NCBI GenBank assembly: GCA_028282625.1
Contig: JANQHP010000051.1
Location: forward strand, 1 to 8,528
Direction of reading: 5' to 3'
Length of the DNA: 8,528 nucleotides
Source: Rickettsiales bacterium
GTDB lineage: Bacteria > Pseudomonadota > Alphaproteobacteria > Rickettsiales > UBA8987
The position numbers and the translations under genes were made by a program. A model generated the notes under the pieces. That model was not told the DNA's origin. It ran no database searches and saw only the letters and a list, made by a program, of their open reading frames with translations. Of the stretch, positions 1 through 5,378 are shown piece by piece (the stretch's first letter is position 1; the number at the start of each line of letters is the position of its first letter).

Positions 1-2671
1 CCACGGTGTGTAAGATGCCGCCCTGGTGGAAATATTCCACCTCGGTTTCGGTATCAATGCGTGTTAGCAGTGGTACGTCTTCACTGCTGCCATCTGCCCG
101 GTGGATGTGGAGTGTGACCTCCATTTTCGGGGTGATGTCTTGGGAAAGCCCCGTGATGTCGAATGTTTCTTGACCCGTAAGGCCAAGCGTTTCCTGCGTG
201 GTGCCTTCGGTAAACTGCAGCGGCAATACGCCCATGCCGACCAGATTCGAGCGATGGATGCGCTCAAAACTCTCGGCAATCACGGCCTTGACGCCGAGCA
301 GACGCGTGCCCTTGGCGGCCCAGTCGCGGGAAGAGCCCATGCCGTAATCCTTGCCACCGATCACGATCAGCGGTGTGTGTTCCTCGCGGTAGCGCACCGC
401 GGCGTCAAAGATCGAGCAGACTTCACCCGAGGGAATATGCGTGGTGACCCCACCTTCGGTCCCCGGTGCGAGGCGGTTTTTGATCCGCACATTGGCAAAG
501 GTGCCGCGCATCATCACCTGATGGTTTCCGCGACGCGAGCCGTACGAGTTGAAGTCCTGTTCGGCCACGCCTTGTTCACGCAAATACTCGGCCGCCGGGC
601 TTTCTTTGGCAATCGCCCCGGCCGGTGAAATATGGTCGGTGGTGATCGAATCCCCGAGCAATGCGAGCAGGCGTGCGCCGCGTACCTCCTCCACCGACGC
701 AAGCTCGCGCGTCATGCCTTCAAAATAAGGCGGCAGCTGGATATAGGTGCTTTTTTCACTCCAGGGATAGGTCAGGCTTGGCGTCGCATCGATCGCCTGC
801 CACTCTTTGGTGCCGGTAAACACATCGGCATATTTTTCAGCAAACATCTGCGGCGTGATGATTCGCGCGGTCAGCGCCTTGATCTCCTCGGTGCTTGGCC
901 AAATATCTTTGAGGTAAACCGGCTGCCCGTCTTGATTTGTGCCAAGCGCTTCCTGCTGGAGGTCGATATCCATGGTGCCGGCCAGCGCATAGGCCACGAC
1001 CAGCGGCGGTGACATCAGGTAATTCCCACGGGTCAGCGGATGGACCCTGCCTTCAAAATTCCGGTTGCCCGAAAGCACGGAGGTGACCAGCACATCCTCT
1101 TTGCGGATGGCGGCGTCCAACTCGGGGTCGAGCCCGCCGGAATTGCCGATGCAGGTGGTGCAACCATAGCCGACCAGCGTGAAGCCGAGCGCGTCCAGCT
1201 CTTCCTGCAGGCCCGCTTGCTCCAGGTATTCGGTGACTACTTTGGAGCCTGGTGCCAGCGAAGTTTTGACCCAGCCCGGCACGGTAAGCCCACGCGCGCG
1301 CGCCTTTTGCGCGACCAGGCCGGCGGCCAGCATCACATCGGGGTTGGAGGTGTTGGTGCAACTGGTGATGGCGGCGATCACCACCGCGCCATGCTGGATG
1401 CGCCAATCTTTTCCTGGGACGGCCACCCCTTCGCCTGCTTCTTGCACGCCCGCTTCGGCAGCAAGTCCATCAAAAGCGACTTTGGCACCGGCCAGCGTGA
1501 TGCGGTCCTGCGGACGCTTGGGTCCTGCCATGGCCGGTTCAATGGTGGCAAGATTCAGCTCCAGCCGATCGGTAAAGCGTGGCTCGGGCGTGCCGGGTTC
1601 GTACCACAGGGATTGCGCCTTGGCATAGGCTTCCACGCGTGCGATCAAGGCTTCACTGCGCCCTGAAAGGCGGAGATAGTTCAGCGTTTCCTCGTCTACG
1701 GGGAAAAAGCCGCAGGTCGCGCCATATTCCGGTGCCATGTTCGCAATGGTGGCGCGGTCGGCGAGCGAAAGGGCGGAAAGCCCCGGCCCGCAGAATTCCA
1801 CAAACTTGCCGACCACCCCATGCGCGCGGAGCATCTCGGTGATGCGTAGCACCAGGTCGGTGGCAGTCGTCCCTTCGGGTAGCGCGCCGCTTAAGCATAC
1901 GCCGACGACTTCAGGCACCAGCATGGAGATCGGCTGGCCGAGCATGGCGGCTTCGGCCTCGATCCCGCCGACACCCCATCCAAGCACGGAAAGCCCGTTG
2001 ATCATCGTGGTGTGGCTGTCGGTCCCGACCAAACTATCGGGCACCAACACGGTTTGCCCATCGGTCTCTTTGCTCCAGGCGACTTCGGCCAGATATTCCA
2101 GATTCACCTGATGGCAAATGCCGGTGCCAGGCGGCACCACGCGGAATTGCTCAAACGCTTCCTGCCCCCAACGGAGGAAGGCATAACGCTCGGCGTTGCG
2201 TTCCATTTCGAGTGCCACATTTTCTTCAAAGGCTTTGGCGGTACCGTAGCGGTCCACCATCACCGAATGGTCGATGACCAGATCGACGGGTGCCAGCGGA
2301 TTGATCTTTTTCGCGTTCCCGCCTAAGGAAACAACCGCATCCCGCATGGCGGCCAGATCCACCACGGCCGGCACGCCGGTAAAATCCTGCATGAGCACGC
2401 GTGCGGGGCGGAAGGCGATTTCATGCCCCACCGCGTTGCTTCCATCCCAGGCCGCCAGCGTGGTGATGTCTTCTTTGTTCACACTTACTCCATCTTCGTG
2501 GCGCAGCAGGTTTTCCAACAAGATTTTGAGCGAAAAAGGCAGCTGGTTTACGTCGCAGCCAAGCGCCTTCGCAGCAGCCGGCAGGCTATAATAGTGGTAG
2601 GTTTCCCCTTTAGAGGTCAGGGAAGTGTGGGCAGAAAAACTATTATGCGTGGAGCGATGGTGAGATGTCAT
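1..2671 (-). CDS. acnA: Aconitate hydratase A (3' end cut by window edge)
   Basis: This gene encodes the cytoplasmic [4Fe-4S] enzyme that interconverts citrate and isocitrate through cis-aconitate in the TCA cycle. From the ATG at 2671 the frame is open for 890 codons to the window edge. It ends in a GGILHTV-like stretch typical of the last residues of AcnA, so only about ten codons should be missing (the family is near 890-900 aa). The three cluster cysteines are visible: C438 in SCTNTSNP, and C504 and C507 in GYGCTTCIGNSG. Other family motifs are DSLVGTDSHTTMINGL in the N-terminal half, GDSITTDHISPAGAI at the start of the swivel domain, and GMGSSRDWAAKGT plus AESFERIHRSNLVGMG near the C-terminus. 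The start is fixed by an AAAGGAGG ribosome site 6 nt upstream. The order of domains is that of AcnA/IRP1 rather than AcnB. No frameshift was seen in the segments I translated by hand. Confidence 0.97.
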   Translation of the reverse strand, partial: MTSHHRSTHNSFSAHTSLTSKGETYHYYSLPAAAKALGCDVNQLPFSLKILLENLLRHEDGVSVNKEDITTLAAWDGSNAVGHEIAFRPARVLMQDFTGVPAVVDLAAMRDAVVSLGGNAKKINPLAPVDLVIDHSVMVDRYGTAKAFEENVALEMERNAERYAFLRWGQEAFEQFRVVPPGTGICHQVNLEYLAEVAWSKETDGQTVLVPDSLVGTDSHTTMINGLSVLGWGVGGIEAEAAMLGQPISMLVPEVVGVCLSGALPEGTTATDLVLRITEMLRAHGVVGKFVEFCGPGLSALSLADRATIANMAPEYGATCGFFPVDEETLNYLRLSGRSEALIARVEAYAKAQSLWYEPGTPEPRFTDRLELNLATIEPAMAGPKRPQDRITLAGAKVAFDGLAAEAGVQEAGEGVAVPGKDWRIQHGAVVIAAITSCTNTSNPDVMLAAGLVAQKARARGLTVPGWVKTSLAPGSKVVTEYLEQAGLQEELDALGFTLVGYGCTTCIGNSGGLDPELDAAIRKEDVLVTSVLSGNRNFEGRVHPLTRGNYLMSPPLVVAYALAGTMDIDLQQEALGTNQDGQPVYLKDIWPSTEEIKALTARIITPQMFAEKYADVFTGTKEWQAIDATPSLTYPWSEKSTYIQLPPYFEGMTRELASVEEVRGARLLALLGDSITTDHISPAGAIAKESPAAEYLREQGVAEQDFNSYGSRRGNHQVMMRGTFANVRIKNRLAPGTEGGVTTHIPSGEVCSIFDAAVRYREEHTPLIVIGGKDYGMGSSRDWAAKGTRLLGVKAVIAESFERIHRSNLVGMGVLPLQFTEGTTQETLGLTGQETFDITGLSQDITPKMEVTLHIHRADGSSEDVPLLTRIDTETEVEYFHQGGILHTV

Positions 2672-2677
2672 GCGAGG

Positions 2678-2685
2678 CCTCCTTT
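2678..2685 (-). promoter_or_regulatory. Strong Shine-Dalgarno site of acnA
   Basis: Read on the minus strand this is AAAGGAGG, an almost perfect anti-16S match, with 6 nt before the ATG at 2671. It decides the acnA start and suggests high translation. Confidence 0.85.
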
Positions 2686-2692
2686 AAGGCGT

Positions 2693-2706
2693 TGTAACAT
2701 GTGACA
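2693..2706. promoter_or_regulatory. 14-bp near-perfect palindrome in the acnA leader
   Basis: TGTAACATGTGACA is symmetric at 12 of 14 positions (TGT-n-ACATGT-n-ACA). It lies between the proposed acnA promoter and the ribosome site, where a bound dimeric regulator would block transcription. The regulator cannot be named: the TGT...ACA ends recall several families. The functional role is inference. Confidence 0.35.
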
Positions 2707-2735
2707 CATGCCCTCCTCATGCACCCTTGGGGGAT

Positions 2736-2764
2736 ACTATGCCACGCCTTGTTTTTAAACGCAA
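2736..2764 (-). promoter_or_regulatory. Candidate acnA promoter
   Basis: On the minus strand TTGCGT (2759-2764), a 17-nt spacer and CATAGT (2736-2741) resemble sigma70 -35 and -10 boxes, with 3/6 and 4/6 matches to consensus. The gap of about 117 bp between the upstream 67-codon ORF and acnA leaves room for a separate promoter. The match is only moderate, and acnA could also be read from further upstream. Confidence 0.3.
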
Positions 2765-2788
2765 TGGCGGGTTGCGTGCCGATATAGG

Positions 2789-2992
2789 TTATACGACTTC
2801 TATATGCGCGCCACATGCTTTGATCGCCAAATGCGCCTGCCACAACTGACTCTCAAAACGGCGGAGCAGGTGCTTTTCTGCTTCGGTGGGAGGCCGCCTC
2901 TCAAGCTCAGAGGCAAAGGTGAGCATGATCTCCATCGCTTCCTGCAAAAGGTCGAGTGCTTCTTCAGGCGGCCGAGGGGCGGAATGTGGCAT
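2789..2992 (-). CDS. Small hypothetical protein, 67 aa
   Basis: I do not recognise the family. The start at 2992 is chosen because AAAGGAG lies 5 nt upstream of this ATG; an in-frame ATG 17 codons earlier lacks such a site and would read through the leader hairpin. The product has no signal peptide or membrane segment. After a short Pro-rich N-terminus (PHSAPRPPEE), residues 9-31 form a likely amphipathic acidic helix (EEALDLLQEAMEIMLTFASELE). A short Pro-containing turn follows (RRPPTEAE), then a second helix with a more basic start (KHLLRRFESQLWQAHLAIKACG). The composition suggests a soluble helical-hairpin protein that might dimerise. It lies between an ABC permease and acnA on the same strand, 117 bp before acnA, so it might be co-transcribed with acnA. 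The strong ribosome site and plausible protein composition argue for a real gene, but no function can be assigned. Confidence 0.6.
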   Translation of the reverse strand: MPHSAPRPPEEALDLLQEAMEIMLTFASELERRPPTEAEKHLLRRFESQLWQAHLAIKACGAHIEVV

Positions 2993-3015
2993 GGCGGCTC
3001 CTTTGGGTGCGTGGC

Positions 3016-3050
3016 AAACAAAACGACACCCGCAACAAGGCACGGGTGCC
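3016..3050 (-). terminator. Intrinsic terminator or attenuator hairpin
   Basis: In the minus-strand transcript GGCACCCG (3050-3043) can pair with CGGGTGTC (3032-3025), giving 8 bp including one G-U, around a 10-nt loop. A U-rich tail GUUUUGUUU (3024-3016) follows directly. This is a good rho-independent signal, although the tail is interrupted by a G. It lies only about 12 bases before the ribosome site of the 67-aa ORF, so that gene must be read by leakage or anti-termination unless it has another promoter. A competing pairing, ACACCC (3026-3031) with GGGTGT (3052-3057), exists. Confidence 0.5.
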
Positions 3051-3202
3051 GGGGTGTTAACAAACCACTATAGATGGCCACAGCGCTTTTAGCCGCAAAG
3101 CCTGTTACATGACGCCGCCACCCCGACCTTTTCATGTCGAGATGACAGTTTGGTATCGACTGCTGTCACAGCCGCTATAGTGAGGTTGTTATGCCCCGGA
3201 GT

Positions 3203-3241
3203 TTAGACACTGCACTCAAAGACTTTGATCACCGTGTCTAA
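3203..3241. repeat. 39-bp nested palindrome
   Basis: Two inverted repeats share one exact centre (3222). The outer arms are TTAGACAC and GTGTCTAA (8 bp); the inner arms are TCAAAG and CTTTGA around a single base, with 5-base unpaired segments between inner and outer arms. A third TTAGAC copy at 3256-3261 could pair with GTCTAA (3236-3241) instead. It sits just downstream of the proposed promoter, so it may be an operator or the 5' stem-loop of the transcript. It may also fold at the 3' side of the permease mRNA, but no U-run follows. Confidence 0.55.
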
Positions 3242-3254
3242 GACTCTAAGCGGT

Positions 3255-3283
3255 ATTAGACTGCATTTTATGCATAGGGTCAA
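3255..3283 (-). promoter_or_regulatory. Sigma70-type promoter reading toward the 67-aa ORF and acnA
   Basis: On the minus strand TTGACC (3278-3283) and TCTAAT (3255-3260), each 5/6 to consensus, are separated by the ideal 17 nt. This is the best promoter match I see in the window. The spacer contains the palindrome TGCAT-TTT-ATGCA (3262-3274), and the -10 box overlaps a TTAGAC copy shared with the downstream nested palindrome. Both suggest a regulated promoter. Transcription would start near 3248. Confidence 0.5.
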
Positions 3284-3306
3284 TAGCATGTGGGGCAGCG
3301 CGGATG

Positions 3307-4083
3307 TTACATTTTGATCCGGTAACCGCGCGCCATCATGTGATAGACCGCCACCACAAGCCCCAGATTGGCCAGCAGCAACACCCATATACCAAGGGTC
3401 AGCGAGGCATCGTGGTAGCCGGTCATGCTGTAGCGAAATCCATCGATCATATAGAAGAAGGGGTTGAAGTCGTTGACATGCTGCCAGAAGGTGGGCAGTT
3501 GCTTCACCGAGTAAAACGTGCCAGAGAGAAAGGAGAGCGGGGTCACGACATAGCTGGTGATGGCCGACATCTGGTCGAAGGAATCGGCCAAAATGCCGCC
3601 GAGCATGCCAAGCAGGGCAAGCATCATGGAGGCCAGCAGCACGATGGCAATACCCCAAAGCACATCATGCATGCCTGTGGGCACAAAAAACGCCACGGAC
3701 ACACCGACCAACAGCCCCACCATCACCGCGCGCGTGATGGCAGCACTTACCATCGCCACGGTGATTTCTGCTGCCGAAAGCGGGGGCAGCAAGAGGTCGA
3801 TGATGGAGCCCAGCACCTTGCCCATAATCAGCGAGGAAGAGGTGTTGGCAAAGGCATTTTGCACAATGGCCATCATGATGAGGCCTGGCACCATAAATTG
3901 CACGAACGGCATGCCGCCAATGGCCACACGGTCCTGCATGGCTAGCGAGAAAATGGCCAGCAGCAAGAGGACGTTGACAACCGGCGCGATAAGGGTCTGG
4001 TTGTAGACTTTCATAAAGCGCCAGACCTCTTTGCGGTATAAGGTCCAGAGCCCAAGATAATGGATGTGCGCGACGCGGTGCAT
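3307..4083 (-). CDS. ABC-2 type transporter permease
   Basis: This is an inner-membrane permease subunit of an ABC-2 exporter (the NodJ/YadH-like group), 258 aa from the ATG at 4083. Six hydrophobic segments are visible at about residues 30-48, 60-79, 105-134, 141-165, 172-192 and 228-248. Family hallmarks are GLWTLYRKEVWRFMKV before helix 1, TPLSFLSGTFYS in helix 5, and NPFFYMIDGFRYSMTG before the last helix. It needs an ATP-binding partner, which is not in this window, so substrate and direction cannot be stated. The start is uncertain. ATG 4083 has no ribosome site, while upstream in-frame TTG codons at 4113 (7 nt after GAGG) and 4119 would add 10 or 12 residues. I prefer the ATG because the product then begins shortly before the conserved GLWTLYRKE segment. 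The nearest genes, mutY upstream and the 67-aa ORF downstream, are separated from it by spacers of about 280-315 bp. Confidence 0.9.
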   Translation of the reverse strand: MHRVAHIHYLGLWTLYRKEVWRFMKVYNQTLIAPVVNVLLLLAIFSLAMQDRVAIGGMPFVQFMVPGLIMMAIVQNAFANTSSSLIMGKVLGSIIDLLLPPLSAAEITVAMVSAAITRAVMVGLLVGVSVAFFVPTGMHDVLWGIAIVLLASMMLALLGMLGGILADSFDQMSAITSYVVTPLSFLSGTFYSVKQLPTFWQHVNDFNPFFYMIDGFRYSMTGYHDASLTLGIWVLLLANLGLVVAVYHMMARGYRIKM

Positions 4084-4185
4084 GGGGGTGTGTATCGCAC
4101 ACCGCTCCTGCAAGCGCAAGCCTCAAATGGGGGTTCCGTGCTCCGGGATGAGGGGGTGAGGCGGTGCATGGGTACCTCAACCGGA

Positions 4186-4219
4186 GCGCTTTAGCGCGAC
4201 TAGGAGCGAAGCGACGCTT
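4186..4219. repeat. Small palindromes in the intergenic region
   Basis: GCGC-TTTA-type symmetry (GCGCT-tt-AGCGC, 4186-4197) is followed by AAGCG-a-CGCTT (4209-4219). The two halves share GGAGCG and look like a degenerate duplicated unit. They lie beside the larger REP-like element within the 284-bp gap between mutY and the permease, in which I see no gene. Confidence 0.35.
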
Positions 4220-4276
4220 AAGCTTATGCGAGGGCGGGGGATTAAGGGGGCAAGGCCTCCTTTTTATAAAGAACAC

Positions 4277-4327
4277 CCCCTCACCCGGACACTACGTGTC
4301 CACCCTCTCCCCCAGAGGGGAGAGGGG
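4277..4327. repeat. REP-like compound palindromic repeat
   Basis: Two adjacent hairpins are present: GGACAC-TAC-GTGTCC (4287-4301) and the perfect 10-bp stem CCCTCTCCCC-CAGA-GGGGAGAGGG (4303-4326), preceded by CCCCTCACCC. This resembles the scattered intergenic GGGTGAGGGG / GGGAGAGGG palindromes of many proteobacterial genomes. Such repeats give spurious LSPLGER-like peptides in translation, as here. It lies 41 bp after the mutY stop and may stabilise or help end that mRNA, but neither strand carries a U-run. The family assignment is from memory of the pattern. Confidence 0.6.
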
Positions 4328-4367
4328 ATATATTAAGAACGCGGGATGACGGAGCACGTGCAACTCT

Positions 4368-5378
4368 TTAACGACCAAGCAGCGCCAGAATTTTGTGGTC
4401 AGCACCTGAAAGGGGCAGGGATGCAAGTTCTGTGGGCGTCGACCATGTGCCAGTAGGGTTTTTGCCCTCGATGTGTGTGGGGGCATCTGGGTGTGGTACG
4501 CGCAGTAGATGGGCCACGCCTTCCAGGGTAAAATGGCTATAATGATGGGTGATGTGTCCAAGTGCTTGCGTGCCAGGCGGCAGGCTTTTTTTAGCTTCAT
4601 ATTCGATAAAGCCAAACAGGCCGCCCAAAAAACGGGTGGTGCGCGGTTGCACCCATAGCGCTCCATCCTCACGTTGCAGGATGAGGATATGCCGCTTGCG
4701 CACTGGCGGCTTACGGCGTTTTTTAGGCGATGGATAGCGCTCTGGTTCGGCCTTGCCTTGGCATGCAGTACTTAAGGGGCATTGGTCGCATTGCGGGTTT
4801 TTGGGTAGGCAACGCGTGGCACCGATATCCATCATCGCCTGGTTATGGGTGAAAGGATCGGCGTGGTGCAGCCAGCGCTCTGCTTTCTGCCACAGGGTTT
4901 TTGTGCTGGGGTTTTCAAGTGCCTCCAGCCGGCAGAGCACGCGTTTGACGTTGGCTTCCATGACGGGCACCGCCGCTTTGTAAGCAAAGCAGGCAATGGC
5001 GTGGGCGGTATTTTGCCCAATGCCAGGCAGGGCGAGCAGGTGCTCCACGTTACGCGGCACTTCACCCTGATGTTTGGTGACGCATTGCTTAGCTGCCTGG
5101 TGCAGATGGCGCGCGCGGCGGTAATAGCCAAGCCCTTCCCAGGCTTTGAGCACGGCCTCTTCCGGAGCTTGCGCCAGCGCCTGCACAGTAGGGAATGCAT
5201 CTAAAAACGGATGGTAGTAGCGCGCAAGCACGGTTTTGACCTGGGTTTGCTGCAGCATGATTTCGCTGACCCAGATGGCGTACGGGTCGCGTGTGGTGCG
5301 CCAGGGGAGGTCTTTGCGACCATGGTCAGCATACCATGCAACAAGCGAGGCGTGGGCTTGATTGTGCTTGGCACTCAT
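4368..5378 (-). CDS. mutY: Adenine DNA glycosylase MutY, with Glu at the catalytic Asp position
   Basis: MutY removes adenine mispaired with 8-oxoguanine in base-excision repair. The protein has 336 aa, near the usual 340-350. Seen in order: the N-terminal motif WVSEIMLQQTQV with catalytic Glu39; GLGYYRRARHLH at 82-93; the helix-hairpin-helix ALPGIGQNTAHAI at 116-128; the four Fe-S cysteines C190, C197, C200 and C206 in the correct C-x6-C-x2-C-x5-C spacing; and a NUDIX-like C-terminal domain with the HYSHFTL equivalent of the FSH loop that reads 8-oxoguanine. Oddly, the residue equal to E. coli Asp138 is Glu141 (PVMEANVKRVL, codon GAA at 4956-4958), and position 123 (E. coli Ser120) is Asn. 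The intact cluster and C-domain argue against a pseudogene. The ATG overlaps the dapE stop (ATGA), so translation is probably coupled, and the gene is last in the purF-dapE-mutY operon. Confidence 0.96.
   Translation of the reverse strand: MSAKHNQAHASLVAWYADHGRKDLPWRTTRDPYAIWVSEIMLQQTQVKTVLARYYHPFLDAFPTVQALAQAPEEAVLKAWEGLGYYRRARHLHQAAKQCVTKHQGEVPRNVEHLLALPGIGQNTAHAIACFAYKAAVPVMEANVKRVLCRLEALENPSTKTLWQKAERWLHHADPFTHNQAMMDIGATRCLPKNPQCDQCPLSTACQGKAEPERYPSPKKRRKPPVRKRHILILQREDGALWVQPRTTRFLGGLFGFIEYEAKKSLPPGTQALGHITHHYSHFTLEGVAHLLRVPHPDAPTHIEGKNPTGTWSTPTELASLPLSGADHKILALLGR

Larger units (their letters stand above)
3016..3249 (-). ncRNA. Possible structured leader or small RNA
   Basis: A good promoter (3255-3283) and a terminator-like hairpin (3016-3050) on the same strand bracket about 230 bases with no convincing ORF. 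The interval contains several inverted repeats able to form stems: TTAGACAC/GTGTCTAA (3203-3210 and 3234-3241), TGACAG/CTGTCA (3143-3148 and 3163-3168), ACATGA/TCATGT (3107-3112 and 3132-3137) and GCTTT/AAAGC (3085-3089 and 3097-3101). It could be a small RNA, an attenuated leader of the 67-aa ORF/acnA unit, or ordinary untranslated DNA. It matches no riboswitch I know. This is inference from layout only. Confidence 0.25.

Noticed and set aside
1040..1666. Plus-strand open frame of 208 codons opposite acnA (and another at 101-628)
   Set aside because: They mirror the GC-rich codon structure of acnA, have low-complexity His/Gly/Arg-rich translations with no recognisable domain, and lack ribosome sites.
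2800..3135. Minus-strand 111-codon frame overlapping the 67-aa ORF
   Set aside because: It has no ribosome site, an Arg/Cys/Pro-rich low-quality translation, and it runs through the terminator-like hairpin; the 67-aa frame has the good start signal.
3172..3197. Plus-strand TATAGT followed by GAGG and a short ATG frame (ATGCCCCGGAGTTTAG)
   Set aside because: There is no -35 box at proper spacing and the frame is only five codons; it is not supportable as a promoter or gene.
3304..3945. Plus-strand 213-codon frame opposite the ABC permease
   Set aside because: The translation is extremely His/Gln/Gly-rich, as expected for the complement of hydrophobic codons, and there is no start signal.
3665..4276. 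Minus-strand 203-codon frame across the intergenic repeat and the permease start
   Set aside because: It is in a shifted frame relative to the clear permease and its translation is rich in Arg, Pro and His without motifs.
4292..4672. Minus-strand 126-codon frame overlapping the mutY 3' end
   Set aside because: Its C-terminus (LSPLGERVDT) comes from the palindromic repeat and its body from an out-of-frame reading of mutY.
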